DNA of 64,000 nt. It comes from Paratrimastix pyriformis. Its lineage: Eukaryota > Preaxostyla > Paratrimastigidae. This document shows positions 46,914 to 58,031 of this stretch, piece by piece. Where the stretch lies: assembly GCA_027972325.1 (NCBI GenBank), contig JAPMOS010000022.1, forward strand, positions 372,001 through 436,000, written 5' to 3'. The translations under genes were made by a program, and so were the position numbers. A model generated the notes under the pieces. It saw nothing but the letters and a program-made list of their open reading frames with translations, had not been told where the DNA came from and ran no database searches. Position 1 is the first letter of the stretch, and every line of letters begins with the position of its first letter.

Positions 46914-47558
46914 ATGAGCAAGCCCGTTCTGGTTTATTTCGCTGGTCGCGGCCGTGCTGAAGCCATCCGTCTGTGCCTCGCCGAGGCGGGCGTTGAGTAC
47001 GAGGACCAGCGGCTGGCCCATGAGGCTTGGCCCGCCATGAAGCCGACGCTGCCCTTCGGGCAGCTGCCCGCACTGCACATCGACGGCACGATCATTGCCC
47101 AGTCGATGGCTTGCGTTCGGTACGTGGCCCACAAGTACGGCCTGGTGCCCGCCGACCCTGTTCAGGCCGGCCGGTGTGATATGATCTGCGAAGCTGTGGA
47201 AGACCTGATGGGCCAATTTTACAAGGCCAACATGGGGGCTGCCACCGATGCCGATAAGACCAAGTTCCGCACGGAAACCCTCCCGGCCTGGCTTACTCAC
47301 TTCGACCAAATCCTGGGAGAGAAGCCTTACATGATGGGCGCCTTCTCCTACGCCGATCTGGTGATCTTCAACTATCTTCATGGTATGACAGAGCCGGCAG
47401 CACTTGGTCCGTTCGTGCTTTTTTTCTCCTTTCCGGTATTCATCCTCTTCCTCGATTATGCAGATGCATTCCCCCATCTGAAGGCCTTCGTGGAGCGGGT
47501 TGCGGCTCGCCCCAAGATTGCGGAGTGGATTGCCAAGCGGCCGCAGTCTCAGTTTTAA
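46914..47558 (+). CDS. Glutathione S-transferase, sigma/prostaglandin-D-synthase-like
   Basis: Cytosolic GST. The N-terminal thioredoxin fold starts MSKPVLVYFAGRGRAEAIRL with the catalytic-position Tyr in VYF. TLPFGQLPAL contains the cis-Pro and IIAQSMACVRYVAHKYGL matches the QS glutathione-binding motif. The helical C-terminal domain carries FSYADLVIFNYLHG (N-capping box). An intron with donor GTCCGT (after MTEPAAL, ~47409) and acceptor TTATGCAG (47462) gives AAL + DAFPHLKAFVERVAARPKI, the expected sigma-class ending. A GTATGA a few bases upstream looks like a more canonical donor but would delete conserved sequence. About 200 residues, normal length. The role (detoxification, prostanoid-like isomerisation or peroxide reduction) cannot be decided. 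Confidence 0.92.
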   Translation: MSKPVLVYFAGRGRAEAIRLCLAEAGVEYEDQRLAHEAWPAMKPTLPFGQLPALHIDGTIIAQSMACVRYVAHKYGLVPADPVQAGRCDMICEAVEDLMGQFYKANMGAATDADKTKFRTETLPAWLTHFDQILGEKPYMMGAFSYADLVIFNYLHGMTEPAALGPFVLFFSFPVFILFLDYADAFPHLKAFVERVAARPKIAEWIAKRPQSQF

Positions 47559-47841
47559 GTGATGTAACATACCTTTGTATTCCCTCCCCGGCAAAATATC
47601 GAGCTGTAGATGAATTGGAAGGGGGGGTGTTTGCCTGTCAGCGAGAAGTGGGAGGGGGCCGGCGAGAGCCGGCGAGGAGAATGGATAAAATGAGCGAGAC
47701 AGGACACCTCCTGAAACAAGCAGAGGAAGAAGAAGGAACATGAAAACACGAACGGGGGGAAAGGCGCGATCTTGTTCGAAAAAAAAATCGGAAGGGAAGG
47801 GGTGTGTGGTTCGGCTGCAAAAAAACGGAGGGGTGTGTGGC
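47559..47841. other. Convergent 3' flanks of GST and the PEHE gene
   Basis: Purine-rich, moderately AT-rich, with an A7 run at 47781-47787. No exon supported. Confidence 0.5.
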
Positions 47842-50800
47842 TCAGGGCCCGCTCTCGTTGCCCTTGTACTCGTAGTCGGTCAGGCTGAGCAGCACGTCGG
47901 GCAGCCCCTCGCTCTCGTCGTCCTCGTCATCGGGCGGGGGCGGCTGGGCCGGCTCCGGCTTGGGGGGTGGTGGCGGGGGCGGGGCTCGTGGTGGCGGGGT
48001 GGGGGCGATGTGCGGATGGGGGCGATGGGTGCCGGAAGCAGCGCCAGCTGGCGGGTGGCGGGCGAATGGCCCGTGGCGGGGCACACCGAGAACGGGTCGG
48101 CGGGGAGCTCCGCGGGCCGCGGCTTCTTCGGGGCCGCAGCCACAGCCGCCGCCGCAGCCACAGCCGCCGCCGGAGCCGCAGCCGCCGCGGGCAGATCGAC
48201 GGATGACACGTCGGGACGGTGGTGCGGGCGCGGGTGCTTGCGAGGAAGGAAGGCAGACTGAGGAATCTCGACCACATCATCGCCGCTCGGCGGGGCGGGT
48301 TGCCCGGAGGTGTGGCTCGGGGGCCGCGGGGGTGAGGCGGCTCCCACCGGGGCGGCGGCCACTGCCACTGCCGGAGAAGCCACAGGGGCAGGCGCGATCG
48401 CGGGAGGAGACACTGGGCCAGGCGGCGCGATCACGGGAGGAGCCACTGTCACTGCCGCCGGGGAGGCCGCGATCACCGCCGGAGGAGCCGCCGCCGCCGC
48501 CACTGGGGCAGCCGCCTGCAGGCCAGGGCTCGCGGTTGGCGGGGTCACGGGCGGGGTCGGAGTCGGAGGCGTGCGTGCGGCTGGCGTGGTGACGGCCATC
48601 ACGACGGGGATGGGCGCCGCCGGTGCGGGCTGGGGGTTTGTGGTTTCCACCAAGGGGACCACGATCGTGCCGGCCGGGGGGGACAGCGACGTCGGGGGGA
48701 TGGGCGACTTGGCGTCCGAGGCGGGCAGGGGCGGGCTGACCAGGGAGGAGATGCTGAAGAGCGGCTCCGTGGGGGAGCGCGACGGCGTCCGGGTTGGGTG
48801 CGGGGCGGCGGCAGGCGAGGGTGGCCGCGACTGTGGCGTGCGCACCTCGCCAGCGGCGGCCCTGGTTGGCGTGCCGGCGCCGGGAGGCTGCTGGGTGGCC
48901 AGCGGGCGGGCGGGTGATGCCAATTGGGCCGCCGACGATGGCGGCGGGGTCTGCGGACGCGGCGCGGCGGCCATCTGCGGCGGGAGCTGCCCCGGCCGAT
49001 GGGGCGGCTCGGCCGCGGGCAGGGGCAATGTCCGCGGGGGGACAGCCGCCGCGGGAATGGCTGCTCGGGACGGGTGCTGGGCTGGGACGAGCGGGGGCGG
49101 GGGGAAGTGGAGCGGCACCAGGGGGACCTTGGGCAGCATGCCGGGGCGCAGGGGCGGCATGGCGCCCAGGGCCAGGGCCGGCAGGGGCGGGAGGCTCTTC
49201 CAGTCGATGGGCTGGGGCGGCCGAGCCGGGAGGACGCCGGGGTGGGAACCACTGCCCAGCGGGGGAATGGGCAGCGGGACCGGGGGGAGCGGCGCGGCCG
49301 GGGTGCTCGGCCGGGCCTCCTCGCCGGCCGGGGCCGGAGTGGGCTGGTTGCTGTCCAGCGGGGGCAGGCCGGCCGCCTGTGGGGCTGCCGAGGGCATCGG
49401 GGGGTGGTGGATGCGGGGCGACGAGGCGGCGCGGACGCGAGGCGACCGGCTGGGGCTGCGGTGGGGGCTCCGCCGAGGGCTGTGACTGCTGACCACCGGG
49501 GTTGTGGCGCTGGGCGAGGGGGCGGCGCTGGGCGGCGACACACGGCCGGGGGCTGGCTGGGCCGAGGGTGGCGGAGGAGGCTGCGGAGACGGCGCGGGGG
49601 TGGCGGGGGCTGGGAGGCTTCCCTTGGCAGCCGACGGGAGAGCGGAGGGCGGCCGGGGCGGCGAGGGGGCCGGGGCGGCGAGGGGGCCAGCATGAGCCGC
49701 TGCTGCGGGGACAGCTGGGGGGGCGGGATGCTTCGGCTTCTCGGCCACATCGGGTTTTCGGGGGAGTGGGCGGGGCGGCGGGGGCAGGGGTAGGGGCGGG
49801 GTAGGGGCGGGGGTAGGGGCGGGGGTAGGGGCGGGGCCGTGGGGACGGGAGGAGCAGGAGGCTGCTGAGGCGGGCGCGGTGGTGCCGGGGCGGGGGTGGG
49901 GGCGGGGGCGGGGCGCGTCGGCTCGGGCGAGCTGACGGGGCTCAGCGGGGGGCTCGCCAGGCGGGGCGGCGAGCGGCGCCTGCGGTTTTTGGCGGCGCGC
50001 ACGGGGGACGAGATGGTCGGCGAGCTGGGGGCCGGCGGGGCCACCTCGGCTGCCTCGTCGGCCTCGAGTTCCGGTTCGAGTTCAAGCTCGGGGCTCGGGG
50101 GCCACGGCCGCTCGGCGGTGGGGCTGCCGGGGCAGGCGGCGCGGGCAGCCCGAAAGGCCGCCTCGGTCGCGAGGCGGGAGGCCTCGAGGAGGGCGGGACC
50201 CAGCGAGGAGGCATGGGCCTCCACGGCCGTCGGGGCTGGTCGTGGGACCGAGGAGATGAGCGCCCGGAAGCGGGCCGCGCGGCGGCGTTCGAGTTGATCC
50301 CAAGGGCGCTCTTCCCCCGGTGGCGGGGCCCCGGGGACCGGTCGGCGCAGGTCGGCACTGGCCAGTCGGACGAGCACCTCGACAGGGGGCGGCATGGCCG
50401 GCTCCTCCTCGTCCTCGTCGTGGTCGTCGTCCACAACACGCGATGCGGGGGCCGCAGCGGGCGGTGGGGGTGGTGGCGGTGGGGGCGGCGGGGGCTGCTG
50501 CTGAAGAAGGAGCGAGAGCATGGGGGCCCCGGGGGCGAGGACCATCTCCCCGGGCCGGCCGGCACCAGCCCCGGGGCCGGGGAGGAGAAAGGTCTTCCCG
50601 TCGGCCTCGACCACAAGCGCCGGCCGACGCGACTGGTGCGTGTGCACCCGGGGCACGGTGGGCGATGGGATGGGCGCCGGGGCCAAGCCGGCCGTGGCCC
50701 CCTCGGTAGCGGCGGCGGGTCCCTCGGCCTCGCCAATGTCGACCCACTGGTTCTCATCGACGGGCGCCAGGGGGCCCGGCCCCGGCCAGAGGGTCCGACG

Positions 50801-53800
50801 GGCCATCTCCCGAAACCGGCGCAGCATGGCCGCCACCGCGGGCACCTCGGGCGGCTCAGCGGCGAGCTGCTTCTCCTCCTCCTCCTCCACGCCCTCCTCG
50901 TCCGCCGCCGGGGCCGGGGGCTGCTCCTCGGGGGGAGGAGGAGACGCGTGCCGGGCGCGCCGGGCTGCGGCCTTCTCCTCCTCCTGCTCGTCCTCCTGCT
51001 CGTCCTCCAGGGTGCGCCCCTCCATCTCGCGCCGGGCTCGTTTCAGGGCGGCCAGCTCGCGGTTGACCGAGGCCCCCGGGTGGGTCTTCTTGGGCTTGGA
51101 CTTGGGCTTCCACCCCCCGGCGGCGGCTGCCTTCTGGCGCGCGGCTGCGGCGGCCTTTTTCTGGGCGGGAGTGGTCCGCTTGGGCAGCGTGCGCCACATG
51201 GTGCCGCGCAGGCCGCCCCGGGTGGCCGTGGCAGCCCGCGGGGCCCGACGGAACTCGAGCACGGAAGTGGCGGCGGCGGGCGGGGGCGGCGAGGGCAGCC
51301 CCAGGCGCTGGCGCTGGGCCCGGGTGTGGATGCGATCCGCGTCCTCGTTGGCCTCACCCCGGGGCGCGGGCGGCGGGGCCTGCTTGGGGTGGGCCGGCTG
51401 GGGCCACTCCCCGTTGGCCTCGTCCGTGGCCTCGCTCTCGGCCGCCTCGAGGGCATTGGACTGGGGCGAGGACGGGGTGGCTTCCTCCGGGGCCGAGCGC
51501 GCGCCCTTGGGGGGGAGGGTCGGGGTCTCCTCCGATGGGGCCGGGGATGGGGGCGAGGGCAGCTGGGGCGGGGGCGGGGTGGCCTGGGCGGGCGGCTCGG
51601 GCTCGGAGGACGAGGGTCGGCCGGCGGAGGAGGGCGAGCTGGCGGGCGAGAAGGGCGCCGCGCGGGGGGCGAAGGGCAGGGGGAAGGCCGCCCCGACGAT
51701 GGAAGGCAGCACCGACCCCCCGGCGTCGGACCCGTCGAGGGGCACGGGGACCGGGACCGGGCCGGGCGGCGGGGCTCTGACCTGGGGGGTCGAGGGGAGG
51801 ATGGTCAGAAGCAGCTCGTTCTTCTGGTCCTCGGTGGCCTCCGCCAGGAAGGCGTGGAACCCGGTGGGCGAGGGCGAGGGCGGCGGGGGCGAGCCCATGG
51901 GAGGCGAGGCGGCCGGAGGCGAAGCCGACGGCGAGGGCGAGGGCGAGGGCCGCACGGCTGGGGGCGGAGAGCCCGCGGGGGGCGAGGGTGTCGGTGTCGG
52001 TGCCGGTGGAGGCCGGACGACGGCAGGGGGCGAGGCGGGGGCGGCGGGCCGCTGGCGGAGCTCAAAGGCCGAGTGGCTTTTGCTCAGGGGGACCCCGCCA
52101 CCCCCCGCGGGCGCCAGCATGAGCGGCTTGGGGAAGGGCGACGTTAGGTGCAGCAGCCGGGGCGAGGGCGTCCGGGGGGCACTCGGCGGGGAGACCCGGG
52201 AGGCGGCCGGGTGGCCGGCGACCCCCCGGTGACCCGGCGGATGGGCGGCCGGGGCGGCCATGGCCCCCGCCTGCCGTTTGGAGCCGCGCCCGTGGCCGGC
52301 GCCGCCCGCGTGGTGCTTTTCGTGGCGGGGGGGCTGGCCCAGGGGGCACAGGAACCCGGCGAAGGCCTTCAGGGGCTCCGAGAAGGGCGTGGGCACGCCC
52401 ACCCGGGCGGCGGCCTCGAGGAGCAGCTCGGGGGTGGGCGCCTTGATCAGGCCGGCCGTCATGGGGTCCAGGGTGGCCAGGAAGCTTGCCGAGAGGGGCT
52501 GCGAGTTGGGCGAGTGGTGCGCACCCGGCCGCGGCCGCGGCCCCGCCCGTGGACGTGGGTCGGCTGGGCGGGCGGAACGAAGAGCGACAGGGGCCGGTTG
52601 CGGGCAATCTCCAGGACCGTGTACGGGTAGTGGCGGGCCGTGAAGGCAGCGTCGCTCACGTCCTCCTCCTCCTCCTGGGGAGTGGAGGGGGGCGGCCGAA
52701 CGAGGTGATGATGAGCGTGAGGGAGGCGAAAGAGGGCTGGCGTGTGGTGATGTGGTGTGTGTGTGTGCGTGTGGGGGGGGCCGCCGACCTCGCTGCTCTC
52801 GTCGGTCTCCTCGAGCTCCTCATCCATGTTGCTGCTGCTGGGCGGGGGGGCGGGCACGGGCGCGCGCTGGTTTGTTCCTGGGGGCTGCTCGAGCGGGGGC
52901 GGCGCGGCGCCGTCGCCCTCGGGGGCCGACTCGGGACGGGCGGGCGGGGTTCCCGGCCCGGCCTGGAGCCCGACAAAGATGGGCGGCAGGGGGGCCTGCG
53001 AGAGCGGGAACAGGGACGACGGGATGCGCGGCGGGGGGCCCAGCGAGGGCAGGTGGGTGGCCGAGGGCAGGAAGGACGTCGCGTGGCCGTGGACGGGCGA
53101 GGGCTGTACGGGTGTGGCCGTGGCTTCGGCGACGCCCAGGATGGTCGTGGCGGCGCGCGGGGGGGTCCGTGGGCGGGACGGGTTGACCCCCGATGCCGTG
53201 GCTGGCACAGCGGCTGTCTCCGGGGCTCGAGGCTGGCCGCCGGGCGGGGTGAAGAACCCCAGGGCGGGAGGGGCTGGAGGCGATGCCAGCAGGACTTGCG
53301 ACGGGCTGATTGCACACACGGGGCTCGAGGGGGGCGACCGGGGGCCGGCCGGCGGGGCCCGGGCCGGAGGAGCTGCGGCGAGGGGCGGGACGGGCGGCGC
53401 GGGTGCGGGAGGATGATCAGGCGGGGCGATGGGAGGCGTCTTTTCCTCGGCCGAGAAGAGGTCTTCGCTGGCGGGGCTCCGTGGCGGGGCCGTGGGACGT
53501 TCGTTGGTGGCGGCGGCCGCTGCCGCTGCGACGAGGGGGGGCGGCTGGGGCTGTGCTGAGACGCCCGTGGGATGGGCGGCGCCCTCGGCTGGGACGGGCT
53601 CGGCCGCTGAGGCAGGCGGGTCTGAGGCGTGGGCCGGGTCGGGCGGTGGGTCGGCATTGTCGGTATGGGTGCGGACGCCCTCCTCGACGGGGGCAGCAGC
53701 GGGTGGCCTGGGGGTCTGGATTTGGGCTGGTGCCGTTGCTGGTGCCGGGTCGTTGGCCGGGGCTGGGTCGTTGGCCGGGGCCGGGTCGGTGGCCGGGGCC

Positions 53801-56800
53801 GGGTCAGTTGCTGGTGCCGGGTCAATTGCTGGTGCCGGGGCCGGGCCAGTGGCCGGGCCAAGCTGGGGTTGTGGGCGTGGAACAGCAGGGTTGTTCAAGG
53901 AGAGGAGAGCGGGTGTGGGGGTCGAGGTGGAAGTTGCGGGGGACACCCGGACGTGGGGCGACATTTGCGGGGAGGGTTCGGCCACGGGGGTATGCGCGCC
54001 GGCCAGTGGGGTGGACATGGCCGAGGCCGGGGCCGGGGCCGGGGCCGGGGCCGGGGCCGGGGCCGGGGCCGGGGCCGGGGCCGGGGCGGGAGGAGTGGGC
54101 AAGGAGGGCCGAGGCGGGCTCGTCACGGCCGACTCGGGTTCCTTCGGCCGTTCGGCTGCCTGGGGCTGATCGGCGTGCGGGGGGGCAGGAGATGACGGTG
54201 CCTCGATGTCCATGCCCCCGAGGTGCTTCGCGCTGTCCAGGGACAGGTCCGTCTCTCCCTCCTGCTCGCTCAGCACAATCTCCGCCTCTTCCTGGCCCGC
54301 GTTCGCCTCTGCAGCCTCGACGGCCTCGGCCTCGGCCTCCGTGGCAGCCGCTACGGGGGCGGTCGCCTTGCGAGCCCCGGTTTGGGCGGGGCTCTTCTTG
54401 CCCTTGGGGGCCGCCGCAGCCCCCTTGCCGCCCTTCGGCGGCTGCTTGCCCTTGCTCTTCGATCGGATGGGGCTGACATCGGGCCGCTGCGGCTGCGGCT
54501 GCGAGGATTGGGCCTCCTCCAGGGCCCCGTCTGGTCGTGGCTTCTTCTCGCCTGCGGCGGCCTCTTCGGGTGGGGTTGCGGGTGGGGTTGCGGGGGCAGC
54601 AGGGCTGGGAGATGCCGTGCCGCTCCGCGGGCGCTTCTTGCCGGCCAGGGGCGGGGGCGACTTGAGGCGCCGGGGCCGGGCGGCGGCGGCCCCGCTCCGG
54701 GTGGTGACGGTTGGCGCCGGAGGCCCGGGGGTCGGGTGGGTGGTGGCGTGGTCCCGCAGTCGGGTCGCCATGGGCTGCGAGGCGGCCGCGTGGGCGGCTG
54801 AACTTGCTCGGGTGCGCACGGGCGAGCTGGACGACGATGGGGTGGAGACCTCCGGGGCGGCGGCTGCGGGTGACGGGGTGGCGCTGCGCGCCCGGGGGAG
54901 GGCCGGCTTCTTGGGGGTGGGCGTCGAGGGCGAGAGGGGCATGGGCAAGGGCGGGGGCGGGACCCCGGCCGCTTTGGCCGCCTGCAGGGCCTGCAGGTAG
55001 CCGCGGGCGGCCGCCATGGCGCCCTTCTTGTGGGGCACCCGGCCCACCAGCAGGGCCACCGCATCCGAGGGGCGCGGCTTGCGGGGCACCGCCGGGGATT
55101 TGGGGTGGGCCATGGCGGGCGAACCCGCGGGTGACTTGGTGGAGGCGGGGACACCGCCCGAGGTGGAGGAGGTGGTTGTGGTGGTGGGCGAGGCGGGGGC
55201 CGCCACGACCGCGGGCGATCCGGCCGGAGCCGGGCCTGAACCGGGAGGTGTGGCGGGCGTGGAAGGTGGCGCGGCGGAGGGTGGTGGGGATGATGATGGC
55301 ATATCGGGCGATGCGGGCCCCCCCGAGGCGGCCCCCCCCGCGCCGGGCCCGGGCGAGGGAGACGGGGAGCCGAACAGGCCCCGCGAACGGCGGGGCGGGG
55401 CGGGCGGGGAGGGAAGTCGGTGCCGGCGCAGGGAGAACTGGCGCGGGCGGGCGGGCAGGGTGGCCGGGGTCCGGACGGGGGCCGTCGAGGATTGAGGTGA
55501 GTCGCGGGACATGCTGCGGGTCACCCGCACGTCGGCCGGCTCCTTCTTCTTCTCGGCGGTGGGGTCGGGCTCGGCCTCGGCCTCGGGGGCGGGCGGGGCC
55601 GGTTCGGTGGGCGGCTCAGGTCGAGACAGAGGTGGAGGAGGAGCCGCGGGTGTGGCCAGGACAGCCGGCGGGCGGGCGGGAGAGGAGGCGGGCGAGGCCG
55701 GGGGAGGAGCAGGAGAAGACGGCACCGCCGGCTTGGTGCCCGGGGTGGCGATGACGGCCTTGGCCGGTGAGGGCGAGGCGGCGGCCTTGGCCGGGGCCCT
55801 GGCGGGCGCCGCGCCGGTGGGTTTGGCCGCGGTGGCCGGACGGGGTTTGGCGGCGGCCGCTTTGGCGGAGGGGGTGGCGGCCGGCTTCGTGCCCGCGGTG
55901 GCCTTTGCAGGCGCGTGGGAGGCCTTCTTGGCAGCGGGCGGAGGGGGAGAGGAAGACGCCGTGGCGGGGCGGGGCGCGGTGGGCGGCGCGGAGGCGGAGA
56001 CCACTGGTCTGTGGGCGGGCTTGGCGGGCGGGCTGACGGGGGTCTTGGCGACAGGGGTGGCGGGAGCTCGCGGTTTGTGGTGGGCCTGGGAGGATGGGGC
56101 GGCGGGGGCGGGGGTAGAGGGAGCTTTCCGCGGGGTGGCCGCGGAAGGACCTGCAGGAGGATGTGGGGTCCCAGCGGCCGCCGGGGATGGGGCCGGGCTG
56201 GTGGGCGGGAGGGGAGGCGGGGGTGCGGGGTGGGAGGTCGCCCGCAGGCCCTGCGGGGTGGGCGGAGCCACCGAAGGAGATTCCAGGGAGGCGGTGGCCG
56301 CCGCGGGGGCGCCGGGGAGCGCCGGGGCCGCGGCAGGCATAGTGGGGGGCCCAGGCGGGGCGTGGTGAGCGGCCCGCATTTGGGCGCAAGGCGGGGTGGG
56401 CGGCCGTGGGGTTGACACGGCCGACAGCGGGGTCGAGGGATGACGAGGGGTACGCGCGGGGGTTGTAAGGCCGGGGGTCGGCAGGGCGTGTGGGGGCGGG
56501 GTGCTCGGGGGTGGGCGCGGGGTGGAGTGGGGGTTGCGGGGGGGAGGCTGGGTGGTCGGTCCCGAGGCGGTGGTGGTGACCGTTCGGAAGGGGGGCGTGA
56601 TGATATCCTTGTGGGGCAGGATGGGCATCGAGGTGTTTGGGCTCGGGCTCCACGTGACCACATTGTTAATGTCGTAGTCACTGCGACGAAAGAGCGAGCC
56701 CGATGAGCAAGGGACAAGCAGTGAGCGGCACCCGAAGCAGACCTGGTGGAGCGCCCTTTCTTTCGTTGTCGCATCTTCTCGAGGGTTGAGGCATGCCCGG

Positions 56801-57790
56801 GAGGTCGGCCGACGCGATGCGGCGCGGGGGTGGCCGAGAGGGGAGGGAGAGACTTGGAGGGGAGAAGGTGGCGCGGTCCCATGGTGGCCGCCGAGGCAGC
56901 CTTGGTGAGGGGCATCGCACCCTTTGGGGTGTGGGGCACCGTCGTGGGCTTCGGAAAGGGCGGCGGAGATGGTGTTTTCTTGACCCCGGAGGAGCGAGCG
57001 GGTGGTTCCTTGCCAGGGCGCACAGCCGAGGCTGGCCGGGGTTGAGGAGCCACGGAGATCACGGGATGGTCACCCTGGAATTGCACAGTGTTCCCTTGCA
57101 TGTAGGTCTCCCACGCAAGGGTCAGCTCGGCCGGGATGGCGAGCGATGCTACAACCGGATGATGAGCCGATGGGCAACGGTGGGCCAGACAGACCGGGCG
57201 TGCCAATGGTTGGGTGGTTAATGGCCGCCCCGAGTAGGTCCCACTTGTCCGGGAATGGGACCGTCGATGAACAGAGCGTGGGGACGCGGGGATGACGCCT
57301 GTGGCGCGACGCGACGGGGTGGGCGTGAGCGTCAGCGGGGGGGGGGGGGGGATGAGGTTGCGCCATAACGAGGGATTGATGTCGGCATGCGTGGGGAGTG
57401 CTCAGAACCGCAGACCTCACAACCGGAGTGGTGCGGGCCGATCGGAAAACGTCGTCCGAAGGCGGTGGGACCGGAACTAGGACCGCAGATGAAATCGTCG
57501 AACATGAGATTCACCAAAAAAAAAAAAGCGGATTCTCGAAGCCGAATGTGTCCCCATCATAACAGTTATGCGTAATACCATCGGACACCGGTGGGACCCC
57601 GGGTGAACCAGTGAAGGCTCGTGATATCCCCAACGGACCTGCCTTCTTCGCTCGTTCTTCCATAAGCACCTGACTGATGAACCGGCTTTCCAAGTACAGC
57701 TGCAGCATGCGCGTCTGAGCCCAACTGAAGCGAGCTGATAAATCATCTCGTGCTCTGGCAACCAAAGGATTCCCCCGTCTAATAGCATCA
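47842..57790 (-). CDS. Giant disordered protein with PEHE-like segment (KANSL1/NSL1-like)
   Basis: The 5' exons are not fully resolved. A helical N-terminal exon (57780-57580; ARFSWAQTRMLQLYLESRF) resembles the RWSWLQ-type helix of KANSL1. A middle exon has IPAELTLAWETYMQGNTVQF (~57150-57090). MRQRKKGRST joins by a GTCTGC donor (~56743) to SDYDINNVV (~56680) and then LPHKDIITPPFR. This matches the core of the PEHE domain, where KANSL1 has SYDINNIV and KEIxTPSWR. The rest, about 2,800 residues, is Pro/Ala/Ser-rich with short conserved-looking islands: DAAFTARHYPYTVLEIARNR (~52620), LSASFLATLDPMTAGLIKAP (~52500), LRRFREMARRTLWPG (~50810) and DDVVEIPQSAFLPRKHP (~48270). It ends in an acidic tail with LPDVLLSLTDYEYKGNESGP (stop 47842). 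Introns at about 52549-52499 and 49838-49740 reconcile the frame changes. In the known NSL complex this subunit scaffolds the MOF acetyltransferase; that role is inferred here. A fusion of two genes is not excluded. Confidence 0.5.
49790..49856. repeat. GGGGTAGGGGCGG tandem repeat
   Basis: About five units of 11-14 bp. On the minus (sense) strand they read CCGCCCCTACCCC. It falls in an intron proposed to run from a GTCCCC donor (~49838) to the acceptor GTGGCCGAG (~49740). Confidence 0.8.
53735..53850. repeat. 18-bp coding repeat encoding DPAPAx
   Basis: Six units of GCTGGTGCCGGGTCA or GCCGGGGCCGGGTCG type. On the minus strand they encode tandem DPAPAT, DPAPAN and related hexapeptides of the KANSL1-like protein. 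Confidence 0.85.
54025..54087. repeat. (GGGGCC)~10 hexanucleotide repeat, coding
   Basis: A nearly perfect run of GGGGCC/GGCCGG on the + strand. In the sense (minus) frame it encodes a Pro-Ala dipeptide repeat of about 20 residues. Confidence 0.95.
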
Positions 57791-58031
57791 AGATAACACA
57801 AGAGAAGGTAAGAGAAGGCTAAGAAACCAGAGAACAAGGTAATACAAGCGAATCAGACAAGTCGAGTGGTGCCGGTGCAATTTCGGGCGGCCTAACACCA
57901 ATAGGCGGTTTCCCACCATTGGAGGGCTCTGATTGCTGCGGGCTACTCGTTCTTCAAGGGGATTTTTGAAAAAGAAAGTGACGGGAAGCGCCGCGGCAAA
58001 GCAGACTCTCGAAGGAGAAGGAAAGAACAAG

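Noticed and set aside
49740-49840. Frameshift in the KANSL1-like gene
   Set aside because: A GTC donor and a GAG acceptor join the two natural frames in phase; an intron explains it.
49790-49856. Telomere-like repeat (GGGGTAGGGGC)
   Set aside because: Only about five imperfect units, inside a gene, with unit length varying from 11 to 14 bp; a minisatellite is enough.
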